In this document: positions 25,466-33,913 of the stretch, in pieces
Layout of the letters: each line of letters opens with the position of its first letter
Position numbering within the stretch: position 1 is the stretch's first letter
NCBI GenBank assembly: GCA_002429385.1
Contig: DIZL01000035.1
Span: 1 to 47,913, forward strand
Direction of reading: 5' to 3'
Length of the DNA: 47,913 bases
Source: Prolixibacteraceae bacterium UBA6029
Lineage (GTDB): Bacteria > Bacteroidota > Bacteroidia > Bacteroidales > Prolixibacteraceae
Position numbers and translations under genes: made by a program
The notes under the pieces: generated by a model
What the model was told of the DNA's origin: nothing
The model's input: the letters and a program-made list of their open reading frames with translations, nothing else
The model's database searches: none

Positions 25466-26416
25466 TTATTCCAGTAATTCATAATCGTGCATTTCCTTCA
25501 TAAACGATACAAAGTCGTCTTTGCGTTCCGAGTCCATCCAGGCCATGGCACTGCGGGGGTGTTCGTTTAAAGCGCCGGTAATCAGGTAAGGAACATGGTA
25601 ACCCCAGTCAATTTTTTTGTTCCAGGGAAGTACCTGTTCCTGAATAGCCTTTAACAAGGGTAACAAACGATATTTGGGGTTTTTCAGGAAGGCAATCAGT
25701 ATTTCGATCGGGCAATTACCTGCTCCGCGGCCCATTCCAAGCAGGGTGGCATCAAGGTAGGTTGCTCCGCCCATCAGTGCAGTGATTGTATTCGACATGG
25801 CCAGCTGCATGTTGTTGTGTGCATGAATGCCAATTTCCTTTCCCGGCAAAGCTTCCTGATATTTCTTCAACAGATACTGGGTGGTTTCGCTGTACATACT
25901 TCCGAAGCTGTCGACCAGATAGATAATCGGAACACGGGATTTGGCCACATCCGTAAGCGCTTCTTCCAAATCACGCTCGTTCACCTTCGAGACAGCCATC
26001 AGGTTAATGGTTGTCTCGTAACCTTTGTCCATGCAATGATGTGCCAGTTCGACGGCTTTATCCATCTGGTGAACGTAACAGGCCACCCTCATCATGTCTA
26101 TGGCGCTATCGGCAGCCATCGGAATATCATCCAGATCAATGCGCCCAATATCTGCCATTGCCGATAGTTTCAACTTGGTCGCATTCTCGCCAACCACACG
26201 ACGTAAGTCTTTTTCAGCACAGAACTTCCAGGAACCTACTTCGTTGCGACTAAATGCCTTTTCGCTGCTTATATAGCCTATCTCCATATAATCTACGCCG
26301 GCTTCGACACAGGCATCGTAAACTCCCTTCACAAATTCATCGCTAAACTGCCATTTGTTCATTAATCCACCGTCGCGTACGGTACAATCGACTACTTTAA
26401 TATCACTTTTATACAT
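25466..26416 (-). CDS. DRE-TIM metallolyase (HMGL-like / 4-hydroxy-2-oxovalerate-aldolase-like)
   Basis: 316 residues. The DRE-TIM start is VVDCTVRDGG (Asp 10, Arg 14, Asp 15); metal-binding His residues are in GIHAHNNMQLAMSN, and the glycine-rich GMGRGAGNCPIEIL follows, as in 4-hydroxy-2-ketovalerate aldolases and isopropylmalate/homocitrate synthases. The length lacks the C-terminal regulatory domain of IPM synthases and favours an aldolase. These enzymes make or break a bond next to pyruvate or acetyl-CoA; the partner is unknown. It is 20 nt behind a PchB-like chorismate mutase gene, so the pathway may start from chorismate or isochorismate. No acetaldehyde dehydrogenase partner is nearby. 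Confidence 0.8.
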   Translation of the reverse strand: MYKSDIKVVDCTVRDGGLMNKWQFSDEFVKGVYDACVEAGVDYMEIGYISSEKAFSRNEVGSWKFCAEKDLRRVVGENATKLKLSAMADIGRIDLDDIPMAADSAIDMMRVACYVHQMDKAVELAHHCMDKGYETTINLMAVSKVNERDLEEALTDVAKSRVPIIYLVDSFGSMYSETTQYLLKKYQEALPGKEIGIHAHNNMQLAMSNTITALMGGATYLDATLLGMGRGAGNCPIEILIAFLKNPKYRLLPLLKAIQEQVLPWNKKIDWGYHVPYLITGALNEHPRSAMAWMDSERKDDFVSFMKEMHDYELLE

Positions 26417-26436
26417 TCTTTAGTTATTTGATTGGA

Positions 26437-26745
26437 TTATATTTTTACCTTTCCCTTATTCCTGAAGATCTCCAGTTCCTTTTGAATATTGGAGTCTATC
26501 AGTATTTTGTATATTTTCTTTATCACCTCCGGATCAAGACCTAATTCAACTGCCCAATTCGATCGTCTTTGCAATACTTCCACCTGACGTTCCCCGGCAA
26601 TGATTCCATGCTGGTCATGCTTGAATTTCACAATTGCTTCAACATATTCATTCCGTTGGGCAAACAATGTAAGTATTTGGTAATCTATTTCATCAATGAC
26701 TTCCCTGATTTCATGTATGTTTTGACATTCTTTAGCTTTCTTCAT
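26437..26745 (-). CDS. AroQ-fold chorismate mutase / PchB-like lyase
   Basis: 102 residues, all-helical AroQ fold. Active-site positions by pattern: Arg 14 (HEIREVIDEID), Arg 31 (QRNEYVEA), Lys 42 (FK), Arg 53 (GERQ), Ser 85 and Gln 88. The region QRRSNWAVELGLDPEVIKKIY follows the isochorismate-pyruvate-lyase (PchB) pattern R..WA.E.GLD more closely than E. coli chorismate mutase. Both activities are plausible; sequence alone does not decide. It is the first gene of a two-gene unit with the DRE-TIM enzyme. A TATTTTTG box lies 17 nt upstream. Confidence 0.8.
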   Translation of the reverse strand: MKKAKECQNIHEIREVIDEIDYQILTLFAQRNEYVEAIVKFKHDQHGIIAGERQVEVLQRRSNWAVELGLDPEVIKKIYKILIDSNIQKELEIFRNKGKVKI

Positions 26746-26761
26746 AATGAATATTTTGGCG

Positions 26762-26769
26762 CAAAAATA
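26762..26769 (-). promoter_or_regulatory. Candidate -7 box (TATTTTTG) of the chorismate-mutase unit
   Basis: Exact TAnnTTTG on the minus strand, ending 16 nt before the start codon at 26745; the sixA and tRNA boxes have the same sequence and nearly the same spacing. Confidence 0.5.
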
Positions 26770-27154
26770 ACAAACTAAGGTTAATTTACCAGATAATGTG
26801 TCAATTTATAACAATAACAGATAACAATCAAAACATTTGACATTAAAACAAGCCTATCAGTACTAATACAGGATATCAAACCGGATCTATCTGCATCGTC
26901 AATAGCTATAAGCCAATCCCAGGTATTTGTTCGTTGCCGGTAGTGCAGGTCCTTCAAACAAACCGCATCAGGCATTTCTTCGGTATTGTGATACTTTCCC
27001 GAAAGGATTAATTCATACCACTGTCATACCACTGTTATCCCACTGTCATTCTTAATCGAAACAGGAGGAATAGACAGAAGAAGAGATTCGGAAACAGTTT
27101 TAGTAACGGAAAATACAAGTATATTTAGATTTTATTTCAACCTGAAATTTCAGG
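26770..27154. other. Intergenic stretch with a short 11-bp array
   Basis: No gene is supported here. It contains three tandem 11-bp units (CATACCACTGT twice, then TATCCCACTGT) at 27014-27046, the same unit that builds the outer arms of the elements at 40142 and 47767, but with no second arm and no core. Confidence 0.6.
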
Positions 27155-28069
27155 ATGAATTACTTTCTAATCTATTTTAGACCAACAGGAAGAATGCAAT
27201 CCAGACCTTATGTCATTTATGCTTTTCTTATGCAAATTGCATTTCTGTGCAGCCTGAATACGGTTTGTGCACAAACTGCGGAAGATTATCTAAACCAACC
27301 CTTTTTAGAGAGGCTGAATAATGACTCCTCCTACATGAGGTTAAAGAAAAAGGTTGTACATGAATTTGTTAATGCGCAACCGGGCCGGTGGGGTGAGTTT
27401 ATCAAAGGGGTTTCTGAAGATCTGAAGACAACGGAAAAACTTATTGCCTTTACGTTTGATGCCTGTGGAGGTGAAAAAGGGACAGGCTTCGATAAGGAAT
27501 TAATCGAATTTCTGCGGCAGGAAAAAGTACCGGCCACCCTATTTGTTACCGGGAAGTGGATTGATGGCCACTTTACTGATTTTTTAAATCTGACCAGGGA
27601 TCCTCTTTTTGAAATTGAGAATCATGGGCTAAACCATAAGCCCTGTTCGATTGATGGAGAAAGTGAATATGGCATTCATGGCACCGCAAATGCCGCTGAA
27701 GCCTTTGATGAAATTGAAGCCAACGCCCGTAAAATAGAAGCTATTACCGGACACAGGCCTCGATTTTATCGTTCGGCAACTGCATTTATCGATGAAGCCT
27801 GTGCGCGCCTGGCGCATGAATTGGACATTCAGGCAATCAGTTTCCAGGTACTTTCGGGTGATGCAATTCCCCATACACCCGAAAGTGTTATTGAAGAAAA
27901 TGTCCTGAGAAACATCAGCCCAGGGGCCATTGTGATCATGCACCTTAACCACCCTGAATGGAATACCTGCGAAGCCATGCGCAAGATAATACCCAGACTT
28001 CGGCAGCAGGGGTATCGTTTTGTGAATCTGAACGCATTTGAATTAATCGGTAAGAACGGTCGTAAGTGA
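27155..28069 (+). CDS. Exported polysaccharide deacetylase-family protein
   Basis: 304 residues. Signal peptide at the N-terminus (hydrophobic VIYAFLMQIAFLCSLNTVCA before QTAED); starts at 27155 or at a second ATG at 27194 are both possible, the second giving a more ordinary signal. NodB-fold motifs: FTFDACGG in place of TFDD, ENHGLNH (His-x3-His metal pair), FYRSATAFID in place of the RPP motif, and IVIMHLNHP near the end. The family removes acetyl groups from N-acetylglucosamine or similar sugars. The second Asp of motif 1, a metal ligand in classic members, is Ala here, so metal binding or activity may differ. Monocistronic. Confidence 0.82.
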   Translation: MNYFLIYFRPTGRMQSRPYVIYAFLMQIAFLCSLNTVCAQTAEDYLNQPFLERLNNDSSYMRLKKKVVHEFVNAQPGRWGEFIKGVSEDLKTTEKLIAFTFDACGGEKGTGFDKELIEFLRQEKVPATLFVTGKWIDGHFTDFLNLTRDPLFEIENHGLNHKPCSIDGESEYGIHGTANAAEAFDEIEANARKIEAITGHRPRFYRSATAFIDEACARLAHELDIQAISFQVLSGDAIPHTPESVIEENVLRNISPGAIVIMHLNHPEWNTCEAMRKIIPRLRQQGYRFVNLNAFELIGKNGRK

Positions 28070-28470
28070 GTCTATAGGATGAAGTGGATTTATATTAATT
28101 TCTGAACCTGAAGGGTATTTCTTATATAGTTTTTTAAAGAAAAGATATATCGGCTGGCCGATGAAAGCAAAGTTCTTCCCCAGCAGATCTATTGGATCAG
28201 CATGCATCCCGAACCAAAAGAACGTGCCGAAAAGATAATCGAACACATTAAGGAAAGAGGATTCATTAAAACTGTAGATAGGGATACCATCAGCATTATG
28301 AGATTAAAGAAAAGGTTGAAGGAGAATTTGTGAAAACATATAGATTATCCTGATATTGACTTTTGGAGATTAATTGATATTAATGGCAAGGGAAACTCAT
28401 TTGGCAACATTTAATAAATGCGAACATTTCAACTGCTACATGGTTTAATAATGAATAAAAAATTACAGAA
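28070..28470 (+). other. Gene debris
   Basis: A frame ending at 28333 encodes an unrecognised tail (IYRLADESKVLPQQIY, then WISMHPEPKERAEKIIEH and onward) with a TAG upstream at 28127 and its only ATG at 28202. It reads like the C-terminal part of a lost gene. A second fragment (IDINGKGNSFGNI) precedes the YciI pseudogene. Confidence 0.35.
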
Positions 28471-28770
28471 ATGGCAAAAATGCATTTCTTTCTGAAATTA
28501 AATCCTCCGAGAGCATCGTTTATGATGGATATGACCAGTGAGGAAAGGAACATCATGCAAAGGCATGTTGAATATTGGAAACCCTAAATAAATAACGGAA
28601 CGGTAATCGTTTTGGGACCAGTATTCGATCCGGCAGGAGTATACGGGATTGCAGTTGTTGAAGTTGACAATGAAGAACAGCTGAATGAAATGATTTCAAA
28701 TGATCCGGCCAATGGATTAAACTCTTATGAAATTTACCCCATGAGAGCTGTATCAAAAATGATTTGTTAG
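28471..28770 (+). pseudogene. YciI-like protein gene with in-frame stop
   Basis: The frame starting at 28471 encodes MAKMHFFLKLNPPRASFM, continues to HVEYWKP, hits TAA at 28585-28587 (codon 39), then resumes in the same frame with INNGTVIVLGPVFDPAGVY and GIAVVEVDNEEQLNEM to TAG at 28768. The second part is the hallmark GPV.DPAG region of YCII-domain proteins (small ferredoxin-like-fold proteins of about 100 residues). The complete gene would have 99 residues, the normal length. One substitution (TAT or TAC to TAA) explains the interruption. Readthrough or a sequencing error cannot be excluded. Confidence 0.8.
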
Positions 28771-28781
28771 GAGGATAATAC

Positions 28782-29354
28782 TTACCCCAGCTTTTTAAGC
28801 AACCAGGCCATGTTTTCACCTAAGGTACGCATTGTTCGCATACCTTCGTCATCATTTAAAACATCACCGGGTGCTCTTCCAAACGCGAAGTTCCAGTAGC
28901 TGGAACCTGGAATGATCATTTGATTGATCAGGAAGAAATTATTGATAGTTTCAAAGGCATGCAATGCTCCACCACGTCGCTCAACAATGACTGCAGTTCC
29001 CACTTTACGACGAAGCAAATGACCGTTTCCACTGGTTACATATCCGGATACATCAATCAGGGCCTTCATTTCGGGAGTAATGTCGGCAAAATAGACCGGT
29101 GAGCCCAGGATAATCCCATCAGCTTCCACCATTTTTGCAATCAATACATTTAAATGGTCGTTCTTGATGTGACAGCGGCCATCCTGTATTTCACGACATT
29201 TCAAACATGCAGTGCAGCCATGTACCAGCTTTCCTCCCAGTTGTAAGAATTCTGTTTCTATGTCTTCCTTTTCCAGTTGCTCAAACACCGTTTTAATGAG
29301 TATTTCGGTATTTCCGCCCCTGCGTGGACTACCGTTAATGCCAATAACCTTCAT
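28782..29354 (-). CDS. Iron-sulfur flavoprotein-like NAD(P)H-dependent FMN reductase
   Basis: 190 residues, flavodoxin-like fold. FMN phosphate loop GINGSPRRGGNTE at the N-terminus; a Cys motif HGCTACLKCREIQDGRC near 45-61 like that of archaeal/clostridial iron-sulfur flavoproteins; and GSPVYFADITPEMKALID for the isoalloxazine side. It may bind a [4Fe-4S] cluster as well as FMN and shuttle electrons between ferredoxin and small acceptors. The gene starts 11 nt after the DUF4159 gene, same strand, so is likely co-transcribed. Confidence 0.83.
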   Translation of the reverse strand: MKVIGINGSPRRGGNTEILIKTVFEQLEKEDIETEFLQLGGKLVHGCTACLKCREIQDGRCHIKNDHLNVLIAKMVEADGIILGSPVYFADITPEMKALIDVSGYVTSGNGHLLRRKVGTAVIVERRGGALHAFETINNFFLINQMIIPGSSYWNFAFGRAPGDVLNDDEGMRTMRTLGENMAWLLKKLG

Positions 29355-29365
29355 AAATTCTATTC

Positions 29366-30019
29366 TTACTGATTAAACACATAGGATATGATATTTGCGC
29401 CCATCTGCAAGGCCTTCTGGCGAATATCTTCGGGGTCGTTGTGCACAGATCTGTCTTCCCATCCGTCTCCCAAATCACACTCGTAGTCATAGAAACAGAC
29501 CAGCCGGCCTTTGTACAGTAGTCCGAACCCCTGTGCCGGCTTACCATCATGTTCATGAATTTTAGGCAGTCCATTGGGGAAAGGATACTTCTGATGGTAA
29601 ATGGGATGATTGAAAGGAAGCTCAATAAAATCAAGTTCAGGAAACACCTTTTTCATTTCGCGGCGAATAAACAGATCGATTCCGTAGTTGTCACTGACAT
29701 GCAAAAAACCTCCGCCTTCGAGGTATGTACGCAGATTGGCAGCTTCTGATTCAGAGAAATACACATTGCCGTGACCGGTAGCATCGACTAAACTGTAATT
29801 AAAGATATCCGGGCTTCCGGGTTCAACGGTCCCTGGCTCGGGATCAATATCTGTCTTCAGGTTTTGATTGCAAAAGGCAATCAGGTTGCCCAATGAAGTT
29901 GGATTGGCATACCAGTCACCACCGCCGTTGTATTTCAGCAAGGCAATTTTCACCGAAGTTGTCTGTGAAAAGACCAATACCGGCAGAAAGATCAATACGA
30001 TAAATCCAAGTTTCCTCAT
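29366..30019 (-). CDS. Exported DUF4159-domain protein
   Basis: 217 residues from the ATG at 30019, with a signal peptide (MRKLGFIVLIFLPVLVFSQ). The frame is open 18 nt further to 30037, but an exact -7 box at 30035-30042 overlaps that stretch. DUF4159 features: KYNGGGDWYANPTSL near the mature N-terminus, then GGGFLHVSDNYGID, ELPFNHPIYH and LVCFYDYECDLGDGWED. The domain resembles a glutamine-amidotransferase-like fold; function is unknown. The family is common in Bacteroidota with exported or gliding-related proteins. Confidence 0.82.
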   Translation of the reverse strand: MRKLGFIVLIFLPVLVFSQTTSVKIALLKYNGGGDWYANPTSLGNLIAFCNQNLKTDIDPEPGTVEPGSPDIFNYSLVDATGHGNVYFSESEAANLRTYLEGGGFLHVSDNYGIDLFIRREMKKVFPELDFIELPFNHPIYHQKYPFPNGLPKIHEHDGKPAQGFGLLYKGRLVCFYDYECDLGDGWEDRSVHNDPEDIRQKALQMGANIISYVFNQ

Positions 30020-30034
30020 ATCTTTTGATTTGTC

Positions 30035-30042
30035 CAAAGATA
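30035..30042 (-). promoter_or_regulatory. Candidate -7 box (TATCTTTG) of the DUF4159 unit
   Basis: Exact TAnnTTTG on the minus strand, ending 15 nt before the ATG at 30019. Identical in sequence to the argS box. Confidence 0.5.
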
Positions 30043-30173
30043 AAAATAATGTATGGTTTCTGCAGTCTGAACAAATTCAATTTGAAGCATAGGTGTTTTT
30101 AGTAAATATTTACCAAATTTGTTGAATCAATAAAAGCAGATATACTGAAGTCGCTTTCCTGTGTATTGATTGA

Positions 30174-31451
30174 ATGAATAAGGAAGCAAATCAAAAATCA
30201 AAATATCCGGAGATGAAGAGTTTTACAACACGATCATTGAATATACCTTTTCCGAAAAAAGATCCGCATAATGCCCTGGCAATGCCTATATACGAATCGG
30301 TGGCTTTTGAGTTTGCTTCGGCAGAAGATATTGCTGCCAATTTTAGGGGAGAATTACCGGCACACACCTATTCACGGACCAGTAATCCAACTGTGGAATA
30401 CTTTGAAACCAAAGTCAGAACGTTAACAGGAGCTCATCAGGTTCTTGCCCTATCCTCCGGGATGTCGGCCATTTCTGCTACTATGCTTTCAATCTGCAGG
30501 CAAGGTGACAATATCATTTCAGGGAATCATCTTTTTGGCCATACGGTAGCACTTTTCGAACAAAGTCTTTCAGCCTATGGACTGGAAACACGATTTGCAG
30601 ATACTACCCGACCTGAAGAGATCGAACAACTGATTGACGATAAGACCCGTGCCATCTATTTTGAAACTGTTACCAATCCGCAACTCGAAATAGCAGACAT
30701 TAGCCGATTAGTTGAAATTGCAAACCGGTATGGCATTTTATTGATTGCCGATAGCACCGTCACTCCTCCATCGGTATTTAACTCGAAAACATTGGGAGTC
30801 CATATTGAAGTCATGTCAGCCACTAAGTTTATTTCAGGTGGGGCAACTTCTTTCGGCGGACTAATTATTGACAACGGATTGTATGATTGGAGTAAGAATC
30901 CGAACTGCAGGGCAGCATCGGAGAAATTTGGAAAAGATGCATTTATTGCACGTCTGCGTAAGAATTATTACCGCAATTTTGGTATGCCGATGACTGCACA
31001 CACGGCCAATTATATGATTTCCGGCCTTGATATACTTGAATTACGAGTGGAGCGTTGTTATCAGAATTGTATAAAGTTAGGCGAATTCTTCCAGAAAACT
31101 GTTAAAGTGAAACGTGTAGATTATCCAGGCTTGAAGGATTCAACTTATTATGATCTGGCGCTTAAGCAGTTTGGAGGAGTTCCGGGAACGGTGATGACTT
31201 TTGATCTGGAAAGCCAAGATGATTGTTTTCGGTTCATTAACAGGCTGAAGATAATTCGCAGAGCCACTAACCTCAACGATAATAAATCACTGATCATACA
31301 TCCTTATTCAACCATATATGCCGAATTCACAGAAAGTATACGCAGAGAAATGGGTATTCGTCAGGGCATGATGCGCCTTTCTGTTGGAATTGAAGGAGCA
31401 GAAGACTTGATTGAGGATATTGAACAAGCTCTGGAATTAAAATATTCTTAA
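30174..31451 (+). CDS. Cys/Met-metabolism PLP-dependent enzyme
   Basis: 425 residues. Signature segments: YSRTSNPTVEYFE, SSGMSAISATMLS (phosphate-binding), IYFETVTNPQLEIADI, LLIADSTVTPPSVF, and the PLP lysine in SATKFISGGATSFGG. This is the gamma-family of O-acetylhomoserine sulfhydrylase, cystathionine gamma-synthase and methionine gamma-lyase. The long form with YGILLIADSTV and a C-terminal MMRLSVGIEGAEDLIEDIEQAL fits O-acetylhomoserine aminocarboxypropyltransferase or methionine gamma-lyase; which one cannot be told by eye. It is 23 nt before the GH43 gene. No SAM riboswitch was recognised in the 80 nt before it. Confidence 0.85.
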   Translation: MNKEANQKSKYPEMKSFTTRSLNIPFPKKDPHNALAMPIYESVAFEFASAEDIAANFRGELPAHTYSRTSNPTVEYFETKVRTLTGAHQVLALSSGMSAISATMLSICRQGDNIISGNHLFGHTVALFEQSLSAYGLETRFADTTRPEEIEQLIDDKTRAIYFETVTNPQLEIADISRLVEIANRYGILLIADSTVTPPSVFNSKTLGVHIEVMSATKFISGGATSFGGLIIDNGLYDWSKNPNCRAASEKFGKDAFIARLRKNYYRNFGMPMTAHTANYMISGLDILELRVERCYQNCIKLGEFFQKTVKVKRVDYPGLKDSTYYDLALKQFGGVPGTVMTFDLESQDDCFRFINRLKIIRRATNLNDNKSLIIHPYSTIYAEFTESIRREMGIRQGMMRLSVGIEGAEDLIEDIEQALELKYS

Positions 31452-31474
31452 CGGATTATTCAATCGACTAAATA

Positions 31475-33184
31475 ATGAATAAAGGATTCCTGTTTGTTTT
31501 TATCACTATATCTTTTGTTTTGGGGATTCACTCAAGCATAGTAAAGGGTCAAACTTATTGTAATCCTCTGAATTTAAACTATATATTCAGTCATGATCAG
31601 TCTTCAAAACATGATCTTGCTGACCCAACCATAGTGCTATATAAGGATAATTATTACTTATTTGCATCAAATGCAGGCGGGTATTGGTATTCCAGTGACT
31701 TGCTTTCCTGGAAACTTATATCAGACACCAACCTGCCCCTTGAAAATTTGACACCAACAGCCGTAGTAATCGGTGATTGGATCTATTTCTTTTCATCGCT
31801 CAGCGATAAGATATACCGTTCCAATAATCCAGCCAGTGGAAAATGGGAAGTGTATTGCAATTCAATCCTTCTTTCCATGATAAGTGACTTTTCGATATTT
31901 GCGGATACCGATGGAAGGGTCTATTGCTATTACGGTTGTTCTAATAATGACGGAGTGATGTCCCGTGAATTGGATGCAAAGAATCTATTCAATCCTATAG
32001 GAGTGCCTGTAGTATGCCAAAAGACAAATCCACTGAAAAGCGGTTGGTATAAACGCAAAGATAATTCTGCCAAAACCGGGAGTTTCAATGTTAAAGGTTC
32101 ATGGATGAATAAATTCAATGGAAAATATTATTATCAATGTGCTGAGATCAATAGTATTTTGAATAATTACAGCGATGCGGTCTATGTTTCGGATGCACCG
32201 ATGGGACCATTTACATTTGCTGCAAATAATCCATTTTCATATCGTCCGGATGGTTTTGTATGCGGAGCAGGTAATGGGTCAACTTTTGCGGATAAATACG
32301 GCAACTGGTGGCATATTGCAAGTCTTACAGCTCCCAACGGTCATGAATCGCATTATGGAGTGGGACTCTTCCCTGCGGGTTTCGATAAAGAGGGGGACTT
32401 ATTCACAAGAACAGATTTTGGCGATTATCCGATGATGTTGCCAAACAATAAAATTACCAATATAAGTAAACTTGATCCGGAATGGTCACTACTTACTGAT
32501 CACCTGACGGCACAGGCATCGACAAGTATGGCTTCAAGCCCGGTCACCAATGCTTTCGATGAAAACATTGAAACATATTGGAGTGCTCAAACCGGTGATA
32601 CGGGTGAATGGTTGTGTGTTGACTTAGGTTCAGAATTTACAATTAATGCCTATCAACTGAATTTCGCTGTGAATAAGACAAAAATCAACGGAGCTGAAGG
32701 TATACCTGCCTACCAATATCTTGTTGAATATTCTATGGATAAGAAGAATTGGAAAACGCTGAGCGATAAAACCGCTAATACTGAATACCGGACAAATCCC
32801 TATGAAGCACTAAGAACTCCTATTCAGGCACAATATATTAAAATTACCAATTATCATGTACCTGAAGGTAGTTTTGCCATATCCGGCTTCCGTATCTTTG
32901 GTTCAGGATCAAATCGAAGACCGAAAAAAGTTAATTCATTTCGTGCAGTCAGAGATTACCGCAATCCGCAAATAATAAAAATGTCATGGGAAAAGCAAGC
33001 CAATACCACAGGTTATAATATTCGGTATGGTACTGATAAAGATAAATTATACCATAGCTACCAGGTATATAAAAAACCACGTTTAACAATTCATTGCCCC
33101 GATAAAAACAAAACGTATTGGTTTGAAGTTGATGCTTATAATGAGAATGGGGTGACTCTAGGCAAGCCGATCCTTGCACACTAG
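31475..33184 (+). CDS. Exported GH43-family protein with F5/8 type C and FN3-like domains
   Basis: 569 residues with a signal peptide ending near residue 25. The GH43 five-bladed propeller (about 30-330) shows DLADPTIVLYKDNYYLFAS (base Asp 50), DFSIFADTDGRVYCYYGCSN (modulator Asp) and GSTFADKYGNWWHIAS. An F5/8C (CBM32-like) domain (about 345-480) has NAFDENIETYWSA and WLCVDLGSEFTINAY; an FN3-like domain ends the protein. In the closest GH43 pattern I know, the acid Glu sits in IEGxWM; here the same place reads VKGSWM (Lys 207, AAA at 32093). If aligned correctly, the general acid is lost and the protein may bind rather than cleave glycans. Confidence 0.82.
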   Translation: MNKGFLFVFITISFVLGIHSSIVKGQTYCNPLNLNYIFSHDQSSKHDLADPTIVLYKDNYYLFASNAGGYWYSSDLLSWKLISDTNLPLENLTPTAVVIGDWIYFFSSLSDKIYRSNNPASGKWEVYCNSILLSMISDFSIFADTDGRVYCYYGCSNNDGVMSRELDAKNLFNPIGVPVVCQKTNPLKSGWYKRKDNSAKTGSFNVKGSWMNKFNGKYYYQCAEINSILNNYSDAVYVSDAPMGPFTFAANNPFSYRPDGFVCGAGNGSTFADKYGNWWHIASLTAPNGHESHYGVGLFPAGFDKEGDLFTRTDFGDYPMMLPNNKITNISKLDPEWSLLTDHLTAQASTSMASSPVTNAFDENIETYWSAQTGDTGEWLCVDLGSEFTINAYQLNFAVNKTKINGAEGIPAYQYLVEYSMDKKNWKTLSDKTANTEYRTNPYEALRTPIQAQYIKITNYHVPEGSFAISGFRIFGSGSNRRPKKVNSFRAVRDYRNPQIIKMSWEKQANTTGYNIRYGTDKDKLYHSYQVYKKPRLTIHCPDKNKTYWFEVDAYNENGVTLGKPILAH

Positions 33185-33202
33185 GTAATTTTCAGCCAAA
33201 TA

Positions 33203-33904
33203 CTATTCATTGAGCAAATTGAACGTATGGCAGGCAACTACTCCTGCGGTTTCGGTGCGAAGCCGACTATTGCCAAGGCTTACCGGATGAAAGCCTGCAT
33301 TTAGAGCCAGTTCAATTTCTTCGGATGAAAAATCGCCCTCAGGTCCTATCAGAATCAGGTAATTTTCGCCTGGCTTAATTCTATTCTTAAGTAAATCGCG
33401 TTGTTGGTCTTCACAATGTGCAATGAATTTCTGTCCCTCAAAAGGTTGATGAATGAAATCGCTAAATTTAGTCAATTCATCAAGCCGGGGTAAATACGCT
33501 TTCAACGATTGTTTCATAGCTGAAATCATCACCTTTTCGAGACGCTCGTGTTTTATTTCTTTGCGTTCAGAGAAACGACAAAGCAGAGGAGTAATCCGGG
33601 TAACACCTATTTCAGTGGCTTTTTCCAGAAACCATTCAATACGTTCCATGTTTTTTGTAGGCGCAATAGCTATATTAACCTGAAAGCCTGCCAATCCGAA
33701 ATTCTGTTCTGACTGAATAACATTGACCTGGCATCGTTTGGGATTCGGATCAGTTATTTCCGCAGTAAAGAAACCTCCGTGGCCATCGACCAAAGTAATC
33801 AGGTCTCCCTTTACAAGTCGCAAAACCCTTGCACAATGCTTCGATTCGGGTTCGTCGAGCGTGTAACTTTTACCTGAGACGCCGGAAGTGTAGAAAATAT
33901 GCAT
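33203..33904 (-). CDS. rsmE: 16S rRNA (uracil-1498-N3)-methyltransferase RsmE
   Basis: 233 residues. N-terminal PUA-like domain (ESKHCARVLRLVKGDLITL) and C-terminal SPOUT methyltransferase domain with the knot motifs LIGPEGDFSSEEIELA and VSLGNSRLRTETAGVVA. It methylates U1498 in the decoding region of 16S rRNA using SAM. It lies 9 nt behind sixA on the same strand, so the two are co-transcribed. Confidence 0.95.
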   Translation of the reverse strand: MHIFYTSGVSGKSYTLDEPESKHCARVLRLVKGDLITLVDGHGGFFTAEITDPNPKRCQVNVIQSEQNFGLAGFQVNIAIAPTKNMERIEWFLEKATEIGVTRITPLLCRFSERKEIKHERLEKVMISAMKQSLKAYLPRLDELTKFSDFIHQPFEGQKFIAHCEDQQRDLLKNRIKPGENYLILIGPEGDFSSEEIELALNAGFHPVSLGNSRLRTETAGVVACHTFNLLNE

Positions 33905-33913
33905 GAATGCTAA

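Noticed and set aside
26781..26975. Small minus-strand frame before the chorismate-mutase gene
   Set aside because: Overlaps the upstream region of that gene, has no conserved pattern and no start context.
28585..28587. Programmed recoding in the YciI-like gene
   Set aside because: The stop is TAA, which is not used for selenocysteine or pyrrolysine, and no downstream stimulatory structure is evident; simple mutation is more likely.
30093..30173. SAM riboswitch before the Cys/Met-metabolism gene
   Set aside because: Only 80 nt with no stem pattern of any SAM riboswitch class.
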